Virus record (IMG/VR): IMGVR_UViG_3300025284_000071
Span: 1 to 44,429 of that record
Direction: 5' to 3' (one strand)
From: a virus
Length of the DNA: 44,429 nt
Part shown: positions 8,044 to 15,151 of the stretch, piece after piece
Layout of the letters: the number at the start of each line of letters is the position of its first letter
Numbering within the stretch: the first letter of the stretch is position 1
Notes under the pieces: model-generated
What the model was told of the DNA's origin: nothing
The model's input: the letters and a program-made list of their open reading frames with translations, nothing else
Databases searched by the model: none
Program-made: the position numbers and the translations under genes

Positions 8044-8661
8044 TCAGAGGTCGCGGGCGGCGTGCTCGGCCGCTGCGGTGCCGGCGTTCAGCGGCGTGCC
8101 CGTGTCGCGGGCCGGGTGGCGCCCTTCGGTCGCGGCCGTGATGTGGCCGGCCTCTATGGCGTCGATGAGCCACTGCCGCATGCACGTCGTCTCCACCGCG
8201 CGCATGCCGTGCATGAAGATCAGTACGTCGCGGGAGATGTCCGAGCCAGCGGCTTCCACGCTGACCACCCGCCAGCCCGCCGCCAGCAGTGCGTTCGCGA
8301 CCGCGTTCTGCGTCTTGGGTTCGCGCCAGCACGAAAGCGTGTCTGCCGGCCGCAGCACTACGGCATTCACGCGCCGGCCATGGCCGCCGACGCGGTGGCT
8401 CATGTAGCTCTGCCGCACGTCGGCGATGTCGATGTAGGCGCCGTCAGCCTGGGCGGCACGCACGATGGCATCGAGCGCCGATAGCTTGTCGGCCACGCAC
8501 CGAAGGTCTGCAAGGCGGGCCGCGTGGCGTTGGTGCTCCTGCAGCAGCACGCGGTCCAACAGTGGAAGGCGCGCGGCCTGTTCGCGCGTGACCTTAGACA
8601 TCTTGGGCACCTCGATGCGCTGAGCGGGCTTGTCGGTGAAGCGGCGGGCGTTGAGAGACAT
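8044..8661 (-). CDS. Hypothetical early phage protein
   Basis: 205 residues from the ATG at 8661 (AGGAG 9 nt upstream). It begins MSLNARRFTDKP, has a helical middle with a heptad-like look (LLDRVLLQEHQRHAARLADL), then a probable alpha/beta part containing GWRVVSVEAAGSDISRDVLI. No recognised family. A minus-strand terminator lies between it and the ogr-like gene, so it begins the replication part of the early region and may need readthrough or its own promoter. Confidence 0.6.
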   Translation of the reverse strand: MSLNARRFTDKPAQRIEVPKMSKVTREQAARLPLLDRVLLQEHQRHAARLADLRCVADKLSALDAIVRAAQADGAYIDIADVRQSYMSHRVGGHGRRVNAVVLRPADTLSCWREPKTQNAVANALLAAGWRVVSVEAAGSDISRDVLIFMHGMRAVETTCMRQWLIDAIEAGHITAATEGRHPARDTGTPLNAGTAAAEHAARDL

Positions 8662-8680
8662 GACTTCGGCTCCTGTGCTG

Positions 8681-8710
8681 AAAAAAGGCGTGAGAAGGGC
8701 CGCACGCCTT
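8681..8710 (-). terminator. Terminator after the ogr-like gene
   Basis: On the minus strand an 8-bp perfect stem AAGGCGTG / CACGCCTT with a 10-nt loop is followed by a T-run (plus-strand A-run 8681-8686). It lies 60 bp after the ogr-like stop and 19 bp before the next start. It would separate the regulatory genes (9912-8771) from the replication genes (8661-1883) unless read through. Confidence 0.75.
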
Positions 8711-8770
8711 GAAAAAGGCGCGTGGCAGGGGTTGGGAGAGAGGGGTGCGCCGCGAGGGCGCGGGACTAGA

Positions 8771-9166
8771 TCAGTCGGGCGGGGCGCCACTCATGGCGCC
8801 GCCCGTGCCCCAGTCGTTGGTGGGCGTGTGCAGGTTTGCGACGTAGGTGGCTTCGTCGTCGGCGACGTTGTCTTCGTCCGCCAGCGCCAGCGCGAGCTGG
8901 CCGCGGCGGATGTGGCGCGAGAGCGGCAGCGAAACGTCAGACGCTGGGATGCTGGAGAGCACCAGCACGCGCTGGAACTCCAGCGTTGCCACGCCCGTGA
9001 AGCCGCACCGCCAGTTGCGGCAGCGGTAGGTGATCTCGCGCATGGTCTTGCTCATGGCGCGGCTGTCGCACGCCACGCACCGGGTGCCGCAGTGCGGACA
9101 CTCGATGGTGATGCGCATGTAGCGGTTGCCGGCTTCGCCGGCCTGCTCGTGAAGGCTCTCGCTCAT
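8771..9166 (-). CDS. ogr: Ogr/Delta-family late gene activator
   Basis: A zinc-finger transcription activator that recruits RNA polymerase to P2-type late promoters. Of 131 residues, C23-x2-C26 and C49-x4-C54 match the Ogr/Delta finger, with SRAMSKTMREITYRC between them as in the family. P2 Ogr is about 72 residues, so this one has a long acidic C-terminal tail ending GAMSGAPPD. The start at 9166 has GGAGGT 9 nt upstream and overlaps the previous stop. An internal Met17 would give a more typical N-terminus. In P2 ogr lies next to gene D; here it has moved into the early regulatory operon. Confidence 0.87.
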   Translation of the reverse strand: MSESLHEQAGEAGNRYMRITIECPHCGTRCVACDSRAMSKTMREITYRCRNWRCGFTGVATLEFQRVLVLSSIPASDVSLPLSRHIRRGQLALALADEDNVADDEATYVANLHTPTNDWGTGGAMSGAPPD

Positions 9167-9372
9167 TGCCGCTTACCTCCCGAGGCAACCAGACGCGGGC
9201 CGCGACGGCGGCCGGTGATGTGTTCGATGCCCTTGCGCAGCCGGGTCCGCACCAGCCATTCGATGGCTTCTGCGACGTCCGCCAGACCTTGCTCCCGGCG
9301 CACCCGGTCGAACACGTCGTGCTCGGCGTCGGTGAGTTCGATCTCTGTGGACGTCATCTTTTCGTCAGACAT
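9163..9372 (-). CDS. Small putative regulator
   Basis: 69 residues from the ATG at 9372. Acidic N-terminus (MSDEKMTSTEIELTDAEHDV), then AEAIEWLVRTRLRKGIEHITG and a basic end (GRRRGPRLVASGGKRQ). The layout (short strand-like part, then two helices) resembles a ribbon-helix-helix protein, but this is weak. It is translationally coupled to the ogr-like gene through an ATGA overlap. Confidence 0.6.
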   Translation of the reverse strand: MSDEKMTSTEIELTDAEHDVFDRVRREQGLADVAEAIEWLVRTRLRKGIEHITGRRRGPRLVASGGKRQ

Positions 9373-9418
9373 TCGGCGTTTGTTGCGCTGGCTTCAGGCC
9401 GCGTTGATGCGGCTGGGC

Positions 9419-9637
9419 TTAGCCCGCGGCGCGGGGCAGACTGGCGTCGGCCTTCGGTTCCTGGCCGAAGAAGGCATCGGCCAGCATTTCCTCGGCCTGG
9501 CGCATGGCCAGCTCGCGGATGAGCGTCGAGGTCTGCGCGCCGGTCATCTTGGACAGGATGCGCAGCAGCTCATCTTCGTAGTCGTCAAACCGGACGGTCT
9601 GGCGGTTGTCGCGCACGCGCTTGGGATCGGGGTACAT
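9419..9637 (-). CDS. Ribbon-helix-helix-like regulator
   Basis: 72 residues from the ATG at 9637, chosen over a TTG at 9658 because AGGA lies at a good distance. RQTVRFDDYEDELLRILSKM followed by TGAQTSTLIRELAMRQAEEM matches the beta-strand, helix, helix pattern of Arc/MetJ-type DNA-binding proteins. It is probably an early phage regulator. The C-terminal 15 residues look disordered. Confidence 0.7.
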   Translation of the reverse strand: MYPDPKRVRDNRQTVRFDDYEDELLRILSKMTGAQTSTLIRELAMRQAEEMLADAFFGQEPKADASLPRAAG

Positions 9638-9684
9638 CGTCGAGAGTCCTTCGGGCAAAGGAGGGGAGAGACTGGTGCGGTGGG

Positions 9685-9912
9685 TCAGGCGGCGGATGTG
9701 GCGGCGCCGGCCTGTTCGGCCTCGTACTGCGCCAGGCCCTTGAGGTAGACGCGGCGCGCGAAATTGCCGAGGGAACGGCCCTCGCGCGCTGCGTATTGCT
9801 GGGTGCGTTCTTTCTCGGAAGGTGCCAAGCGCATCGCGATGGGCGCTTCGTTCACGAGGCGGATCTCTCGCGGAAGCTCTGGGCGACCACGGCGACGGGC
9901 GGTATGGGCCAT
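9685..9912 (-). CDS. Ribbon-helix-helix-like regulator (first gene of the early operon)
   Basis: 75 residues from the ATG at 9912 (MAHTARRRGRP). APIAMRLAPSEKERTQQYAA then REGRSLGNFARRVYLKGLAQY resembles a ribbon-helix-helix fold with a basic leader. It is the first leftward gene opposite the repressor, where P2 has Cox. A Cox-like role in opposing the repressor is possible but not shown by sequence. Confidence 0.7.
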   Translation of the reverse strand: MAHTARRRGRPELPREIRLVNEAPIAMRLAPSEKERTQQYAAREGRSLGNFARRVYLKGLAQYEAEQAGAATSAA

Positions 9913-9958
9913 GCGATTAATATCCGAACGGTTAAATGTGTGTGTGCGGCGGAATTTA

Positions 9959-10028
9959 CACCCACAAAACTGCATGTGTCAAACGGAATGTGCGGTTTCG
10001 TGTGTGTATTGATGCGGTTTTGTGTGTG
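9959..10028. promoter_or_regulatory. Divergent early/repressor control region with three operator-like repeats
   Basis: Between the repressor and the first early gene are two direct copies of TGCGGTTT(C/T)GTGTGTG, at 9991-10006 and 10013-10028. Their starts are 22 bp apart, about two helical turns. An inverted, slightly degenerate copy lies at 9959-9974 (reading TGCAGTTTTGTGGGTG on the minus strand). The arrangement is typical of repressor operators controlling both directions. Promoter hexamers could not be assigned with confidence. Confidence 0.6.
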
Positions 10029-10065
10029 GCCAGGGGGTGTACTGGCTGAGTGTCTAGAGGGCCTA

Positions 10066-10452
10066 ATGCCTGATTTTTCGGAACGCTTGAAGGCTGAGCG
10101 CAGTCGTCTGCAGCTTTCCCAGGCCGCCATGGCCGAGGCGGGCGGGGTCAGCTTGAATTCACAGTCGAACTACGAGAACGGCCATCGGTCTCCCGATGCG
10201 GCATATCTCTCGCGGGTGGCCGCTATAGGTGTCGACGTCGCTTATCTGCTGACGGGCGTTCGCGCGCTTGCGCTCAAAGCGCCGGGAGCGACTGACTCCA
10301 CCGGCGACGCAGCAGGTGATTCCGTGACGCGCGTGGTGACGCGTGAGCAGGCTGCGCTCCTGGACAACTACGAAGCCGCGGATGAGCGAGGCCGCGCGGC
10401 GGCGCGCAGCGTTCTTGATGCGCTCACGCAACCGAAGAGGGCCAACGGGTAG
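10066..10452 (+). CDS. Prophage repressor (XRE helix-turn-helix)
   Basis: A 128-residue DNA-binding protein. Residues about 5-62 form a Cro/CI-type helix-turn-helix (FSERLKAERSRLQLSQ, SNYENGHRSPDAAYLSRVAA, GVDVAYLLTG), as in many phage repressors. The C-terminal half lacks the Ser/Lys protease residues of LexA/CI, so it is a non-cleavable P2 C-type repressor; SOS induction by self-cleavage is not expected. It starts at the ATG at 10066 after AGAGGG. It is divergent from the early operon across the operator-like repeats. The putAbiC gene follows 87 bp downstream in the same direction and is probably expressed in the lysogen from the same transcript. Confidence 0.85.
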   Translation: MPDFSERLKAERSRLQLSQAAMAEAGGVSLNSQSNYENGHRSPDAAYLSRVAAIGVDVAYLLTGVRALALKAPGATDSTGDAAGDSVTRVVTREQAALLDNYEAADERGRAAARSVLDALTQPKRANG

Positions 10453-10539
10453 GTTGGGTCTGGTCCTCTGGACCCTGGCCCGTTGGATGTTGATGGCGAT
10501 GGGGGACGCCGCGACAGAGGCGGCGGAATAGGAGGCCAA

Positions 10540-11580
10540 ATGCGCGGTTTCAAGAAAACGCTGTCTCGTCGAGGTCGCTGGGTCAAGCTTCAGCTGGCAA
10601 AGGCTCTCTCTCGGCTTATTGACGGCTTCTGGTGGCCACCGGTTGCTCTATTCGCGGTGGCCGTTTACTGGTTCTCCGTGGCAAGTGGAATTCCTACGCC
10701 GGCTGAAGAGACCGTAGAGAAGTACGGCGTTTATGGAGACAGCTTTGGCCGACTCACCTCGCTCTTCACAGCGCTTGGTTTTGGCGGCCTAATAATCACG
10801 CTGTTGCTACAGCAAAGACAGATTCGTGCGCAGGAAAAGGCGGCGGAGCGCAACCGCCAGAAGGACGAGAAGGACCGATATGAAGAGGTCCTGTTTAGGC
10901 TCCTAGATATCTATCACGAGACCTTAATGGAAGTTCGTGTTGGTGAGGCAACTGGCCGAGACGTCATAAAACTAGCGCTGGACAGAGTGGATGTCGCTGT
11001 TGTGGAGGACGGTGTAAACGGGTTCCCAAGAGACCTACAAGCGCGATGGGACAGTGGCGCCCTCACAGATGCAGACCAGCAGCGAATTGATTACCTTCAC
11101 TTCCGAAACTTTAAGATCGTAGGGGCCGAGATTCATCCTCAGACCCGCCTTGTCGATACCTTCGAAGTTCTACTAGCTCATTTGCTCAGCGGAGCGCCCG
11201 ATCATTTGCTAATCCACACATACCGAGAGTTGGTATTCGCCCAAATCACGTTTCTCGAATGCCGATACTTCTTCTTGGTTGCACTCTCGCATCCCAGTAG
11301 AGGACGTCTTCGGGACTTGATTGCAAGAACAGGATTCCTTGATCGAATTTCGCGCTCTCAGACACACCAATTGCACCGTGACATGTACAAGGAGTACTGG
11401 GGACAAGCCTTGGAGCGTCGCGAAACGCTGCCAAGTATCCCGATGTCACCCGGTCGCATAAAGCGTGCTCTGCGGGCGCACAAGGCGGGTGGTGGTGTGC
11501 CGAAGACCACCTATACGCCTTTGGGAGTTCGTCGCTCGCAAGCTGCAGCGAAAGCCGACGCTGCCGATGGCTCTGAGTGA
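10540..11580 (+). CDS. putAbiC-family membrane protein (putative phage abortive infection)
   Basis: A 346-residue inner-membrane protein from the ATG at 10540 (AGGAGG 5 nt upstream). Two membrane spans (about 31-49 and 72-90) flank the family hallmark YGVYGDSFGRLTSLFTALGF. A charged coiled coil follows (QQRQIRAQEKAAERNRQKDEK), then a soluble C-terminal domain. This matches the Pfam family called putative phage abortive infection protein; its biochemical action is unknown. It lies just downstream of the repressor and is visibly less GC-rich than the structural genes. That suggests a horizontally gained defence gene expressed in the lysogen. A second, diverged member sits at 41168-42079. Confidence 0.82.
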   Translation: MRGFKKTLSRRGRWVKLQLAKALSRLIDGFWWPPVALFAVAVYWFSVASGIPTPAEETVEKYGVYGDSFGRLTSLFTALGFGGLIITLLLQQRQIRAQEKAAERNRQKDEKDRYEEVLFRLLDIYHETLMEVRVGEATGRDVIKLALDRVDVAVVEDGVNGFPRDLQARWDSGALTDADQQRIDYLHFRNFKIVGAEIHPQTRLVDTFEVLLAHLLSGAPDHLLIHTYRELVFAQITFLECRYFFLVALSHPSRGRLRDLIARTGFLDRISRSQTHQLHRDMYKEYWGQALERRETLPSIPMSPGRIKRALRAHKAGGGVPKTTYTPLGVRRSQAAAKADAADGSE

Positions 11581-11663
11581 AGTTTCAGAGGGCCTGCGGG
11601 CCGTGTAATGTGCAGCTCCTCTTTTTGCCCGCTAGCGAGCGACTTGATCCACGGATCGTCGCG

Positions 11664-12377
11664 TCAGCCAAAGATGGCGCGGGCGAGCTTGTATAGGACG
11701 ATCAGAGCAGCGAAGCTCGCGACGACCGCCGGCCATACCAACGACATGGATGCCTTCGAGTTTGCCAGCACGAACCACCGCGCCCTTCTAATCATCGCGT
11801 CTTGCCGCTTCATGTCGATATAGATATTTAGTTGTTGCTGGGTGACGTGCCCGCTCCCGTGTGCGCCTGCTGTCGGCCACGTCGCAGTCATCGTCATAAC
11901 GTGATTGCCATGATTCATTGAGGCAGGTCCAGGGCCCGAAAATGTCACTTCCGCAGGGCCATGTCCCAGTTGCTGGGACAGCGCATGCGGAACGAGCTGA
12001 GCATATGCTGCGACTAGTTGCGGGTGAGCGTCGCCTGGCAACGAACCGCTTTTGAACCATTGCGTGACCTTCGTCATGTAGTCCGTGCCGAAGAGGATCT
12101 TGTATCGCGCGACAACGCTTTCCGAATAGAGCGCCATCGCCTTTTCAACCTCGTCGGACCACCGGTAACGCCAACTCATGTAGCCGAGCACGAAGGCCGC
12201 GGCCAGCCAGACCTTCAAGCCCGACAACTGCACCGGCGTAGCAGGTGTGCCAGTTGTTTGCTTGATCGAGAACATCCGCTCCAGCACGTCAGGTAGCGAG
12301 ACATCGAACCAGGCGACGCCGATGATGACGGCGCTGGTGACCATGAGGTTGCGGCGGATTTTGTCGTCGTCGTCCAC
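11664..12377 (-). CDS. Unknown three-TM membrane protein in cargo block 1
   Basis: 237 residues using the GTG at 12377, preceded by AAAGGAG 5 nt away. An ATG at 12407 lacks a ribosome site. Spans are predicted at about 12-24 (MVTSAVIIGVAWF), 55-69 (VWLAAAFVLGYMSW) and near the C-terminus (WPAVVASFAALIVLYKL). Between spans two and three is a roughly 140-residue Gly/His/Met-containing segment. I recognise no family. It converges with putAbiC and is divergent from the frameshifted gene at 12574. Its place among defence-like genes suggests a defence or superinfection-exclusion role; this is inference from position only. Confidence 0.65.
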   Translation of the reverse strand: MDDDDKIRRNLMVTSAVIIGVAWFDVSLPDVLERMFSIKQTTGTPATPVQLSGLKVWLAAAFVLGYMSWRYRWSDEVEKAMALYSESVVARYKILFGTDYMTKVTQWFKSGSLPGDAHPQLVAAYAQLVPHALSQQLGHGPAEVTFSGPGPASMNHGNHVMTMTATWPTAGAHGSGHVTQQQLNIYIDMKRQDAMIRRARWFVLANSKASMSLVWPAVVASFAALIVLYKLARAIFG

Positions 12378-12573
12378 GGGAACTCCTTTCGGAGCTCCAT
12401 CTTGCATCAACGCAACCGCTTGTTTCTACAACCGACGGCCGAGGGCGAGGCTTTCGTTTTCAAACGGGGGAGTTTCCCTGCCCTGTGTGGGTACCCCGCC
12501 CGCGCAAAATCCCTCCCCCCATCGCCCTGCGGCCCTTCCACCTGGGCAGCAGTGCGGCAGAAAGGGAAAGCAA
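12378..12573. other. Divergent intergenic region in cargo block 1
   Basis: About 196 bp between two divergent genes and therefore expected to hold both promoters. It contains a strikingly C-rich plus strand (around 12490-12545), but I see no clear hexamers, repeats or RNA gene. Confidence 0.4.
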
Positions 12574-13057
12574 ATGAGCGCCCCTATCCCCCAGCGAGAA
12601 CTTGAAAGCGCAATTGGACGGCGCGTTCAACAGCAAGGCGTCTGCCGAAGCTCAGCGGATTGCCGCAGAGGCCGATCGGAATGCAAAGCGGCGTGCAGCC
12701 CTTCTGGAGTCGGCCCGCATCTTGGAACAGGTGGTGCGGCCTGGCCTCGACGGCTTGGTCGACTATCTCAAGCAACATCGCACCGACGCGGATGTGCATG
12801 TGCAACTTGTGGATGGGCATACCGCCGACGTGAAGTTGGTTTGGGGCCGTGGTGTGCGACCTAGCGTCGTCCGCACAACTCATGCCCAGCAGAACACCTT
12901 CCGCCTCGCCATGAAGCCCGAGGGTGCCTTTACAGTGACGTCTGCGCTTCTAGGCGAAGAGTTTGAGACGCACACTGGGGCGCCGGATCCGATCACGACG
13001 GAATGGGTGCAATCAGAGGCCGTCAAGGTGATCACGCGCTCTGTCAAGCCCTCATAG
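12574..13057 (+). pseudogene. Small hypothetical gene with an apparent N-terminal frameshift
   Basis: An ATG at 12574 with a good AAGGGAAAG site opens MSAPIP and then leaves the frame. The main body is in the next frame from a TTG at 12602 (LKAQLDGAFNSKASAEAQ) to 13057. Removing one C from the CCCCC run at 12588-12592 joins both parts as MSAPIPSENLKAQLDG. The body is about 151 residues: a coiled-coil-like helix (ASAEAQRIAAEADRNAKRRA), then a beta-rich domain (VQLVDGHTADVKLVWGRG). No family is recognised. It may be a real mutation, a sequencing error in a homopolymer, or a gene that simply starts at the TTG. Confidence 0.6.
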
Positions 13058-13090
13058 GCCCCGCTGAATCGGTGGATTGGCCGAGTCAGT

Positions 13091-13107
13091 GCAACTGCTT
13101 CAGTTGC
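13091..13107. terminator. Small hairpin between convergent genes
   Basis: GCAACTG / CAGTTGC, a perfect 7-bp stem with a 3-nt loop, lies in the 106-bp gap between the stops of two convergent genes. No proper T-run follows on either strand (TCTTGG on plus), so termination is only suggested by position. Confidence 0.35.
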
Positions 13108-13163
13108 TCTTGGGCGGCTCGATCGATCTGCAGATGGATGCCCGCCATCCTGAGCGGTGGGCT

Positions 13164-13841
13164 CTAGTGCGTCGCGTGGTTCAAAATTGTCATCACGCGA
13201 CTGCTTCTCGCATATCGTTTCTGTTCCAAGGCATCTATAACGCCAACTGCAACTGCATGCATTGCAAGGGTCGCAGCGTTGGCATGGAGGTCTAGCTCGC
13301 TGCGATCTGCTACTGTCAGCTTTCTCCCGTGTGCAATTTGATTTCTGCTATTTACTAACCTATCCAGTCTCGCCTTTTCCTGGGCGACGGCTGATGAGTC
13401 AAGGTTAAAACGCTCAAGCCAACTAGAAAGTAAGTCCGGCCAAAGATTGGCCACGTTGTCTGGCCGCTCATAGTCCGCAGGTTTCAACAGCTTCGCCTCG
13501 AACTCCGTAAGCAGCTTGGAAAAAAAATCAGAGGGACTGTCAATATTCTTTAGATCAGCCTGCAGTTTGCGAAATGACTGAACTGCAATCGGCCATTTCA
13601 GATCTATAGGGTTGAGCGATAGCGCGACTAAAGCATCAACATAGATACCGAGCGCGAATTTACAGAAGCCTTCATAGTGCGCGTAGATCATAGCCAGATT
13701 CGTTCTCAAGAATGTGGCCTCTTGCGTGCTTCCGATGGTAGTTGAGAGGAGGTGTCGCCGGAGGACCGCAAGCTCTGTTTCGCGCCAATCGAGATCGGCT
13801 TGAATCTGTTGAGCGTACAGGTCAGAGAACGACTGCGTCAT
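13164..13841 (-). CDS. MAE_28990-like HEPN nuclease
   Basis: A 225-residue all-helical protein. The HEPN active site R-x4-H is R166-NQIA-H171 (within NSRNQIAHG). The N-terminal LRTNLAMIYAHYEGFCKFALGIYVDAL is characteristic of the MAE_28990/MAE_18760 HEPN group. HEPN proteins with intact R-x4-H are usually metal-independent RNases, acting as toxins or defence effectors. Its ATG lies 20 bp inside the DUF262 gene, so the two are translationally coupled. I infer that this is the effector of a two-gene defence module with DUF262 as sensor or partner. The region is visibly AT-richer than the phage genes, a sign of transfer. Confidence 0.82.
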   Translation of the reverse strand: MTQSFSDLYAQQIQADLDWRETELAVLRRHLLSTTIGSTQEATFLRTNLAMIYAHYEGFCKFALGIYVDALVALSLNPIDLKWPIAVQSFRKLQADLKNIDSPSDFFSKLLTEFEAKLLKPADYERPDNVANLWPDLLSSWLERFNLDSSAVAQEKARLDRLVNSRNQIAHGRKLTVADRSELDLHANAATLAMHAVAVGVIDALEQKRYARSSRVMTILNHATH

Positions 13842-14949
13842 CGATCGCTTTTGTAATGATCTCGATGCGGCGATTTAGCTTAGGCAGCGAGTTCGCCCCT
13901 GGGCCAGTAACGCTCCGGAAGGCCTGCGATTCAACTGCATCAGCCAGTATTTTTCGAGCCTCGTCGGAATGAAGGCCTCTCAGGTCATTGAGCCGCTCAA
14001 GTGCACCGATCGAAACGGCTTCAAAGTAGGCTGGGGCGACCCCTCCAATGGGCTGTCCTCCGCGATACTTAACAAATGCATATGGCCCGAACTTGTCGGC
14101 CAGAGTGTCGAAGACCGCAACGAACGTTTGGACGTCGTCGTCACCGAATGGGAGGCCGTCAAGGAGCACTGCCTCCATGAAACGATCGAGCCAGTCACCC
14201 ACGTTCCCCTTGAAGAACTCGCGAAAATTCTTCGCCGCGAAAAACCTTAGAACGAGCTCTTCATCGCCGCGGCTCTCGACCGAAGTTTGTGAAAGAAGCT
14301 CGACTGTGATTCGGAAAGCGGGGTGCCGAGCGCATGTCATGAGCGTTTCGTAAAACTTGGCGCCCTGTTCGCCGAGCATGCGTGCGTTCACGTTTCGGAT
14401 ATCTTGGTCGGATAGCTTAGCTCCGCCAGTATTGAGACGTTTAAACATCTCATACCGCAAGAACTGGCTACTCTGCCTCTTGATAATGACAGTTCGGATG
14501 CCGGTCCGTTTCAGTCGCAGGCGCAGCGTGATGGGAAGATCTTCGAAGGTGTGACCATTCAGTTCGGTGACAAGGTCACAGCCCTCAAGCTGCAATGGCT
14601 TGAACGGTGGCTCTTCGCTCGGCTGGCCGAGATCCTCTGCTGCGCTTTGGTTCAGGCTTCCAGCTGAGATGAAATGCAGTAGCGAGCTAACCCGTTGTAG
14701 GCCGTCGATCAACTCTAAGACCCCGGACTCTTTTTCGATCACGAATATCGAAGGGATGGGAAGCTCAAGCAGCAGCGACTCGATGAGCCTCGACCTTTGT
14801 TGAAAGGTCCACCGGAAAAGTCGTTGGAAATCAGGCTGAATAACTAGTTCCCGTGCTTCGTGCAGCGCAATGATTTCCCCGACCGACATGTCAAGACTTT
14901 CGGTCCTGACTTCGCCGATCTTCTTGTCGATGGCATCGATTACGTTCAT
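13822..14949 (-). CDS. DUF262 (ParB/GmrS-like) protein, partner of HEPN
   Basis: 375 residues from the ATG at 14949, preferred over 14955 because AGG lies 6 nt before it. The DUF262 core is intact: QPDFQRLFRW (38-47), QQRSRLIESLLLELPIPSIFV (50-70) and IDGLQR (81-86, the DGQQR motif with Leu in place of the first Gln). DUF262 is a ParB-like NTPase/nuclease fold found in GmrSD and many defence proteins. No DUF1524 HNH nuclease domain follows, so it is not a GmrSD enzyme. The second half (RFFAAKNFREFFKGN, DVQTFVAVFDTLAD) is helical. It is the first gene of a two-gene operon with the HEPN nuclease, between phage gene D and other cargo. Confidence 0.85.
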   Translation of the reverse strand: MNVIDAIDKKIGEVRTESLDMSVGEIIALHEARELVIQPDFQRLFRWTFQQRSRLIESLLLELPIPSIFVIEKESGVLELIDGLQRVSSLLHFISAGSLNQSAAEDLGQPSEEPPFKPLQLEGCDLVTELNGHTFEDLPITLRLRLKRTGIRTVIIKRQSSQFLRYEMFKRLNTGGAKLSDQDIRNVNARMLGEQGAKFYETLMTCARHPAFRITVELLSQTSVESRGDEELVLRFFAAKNFREFFKGNVGDWLDRFMEAVLLDGLPFGDDDVQTFVAVFDTLADKFGPYAFVKYRGGQPIGGVAPAYFEAVSIGALERLNDLRGLHSDEARKILADAVESQAFRSVTGPGANSLPKLNRRIEIITKAIDDAVVL

Positions 14950-14972
14950 GATCATCCTATAGAAGTGGCCAA

Positions 14973-15011
14973 GACTCTACGCGAAAACACGGTGGGGACT
15001 CTACGTTTTCG
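14973..15011. promoter_or_regulatory. Repeats upstream of the DUF262-HEPN operon
   Basis: GACTCTACG occurs twice (14973-14981 and 14997-15005), 24 bp apart. An inverted pair CGAAAAC / GTTTTCG lies at 14982-14988 and 15005-15011. They are just upstream of the DUF262 start in the 202-bp gap before gene D, where the operon promoter should be. An operator is possible but unproven. Confidence 0.4.
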
Positions 15012-15151
15012 GGCACCGAATCAAAGCCGGCGTTCCGGGTGAGCTTGCAAAGCAATAAATCCTTTCTGAATCAAAGGCTTAGTTGCGTCATCGCGCCGTT
15101 AATCACTTGAGAGGCATTGTTCAGCTAGGCCAGCGATCCGGTCGCCGCGCT

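Noticed and set aside
13822-14949. DUF262 protein as a GmrSD type IV restriction enzyme
   Set aside because: No DUF1524 HNH nuclease domain follows; the partner is a HEPN protein instead.
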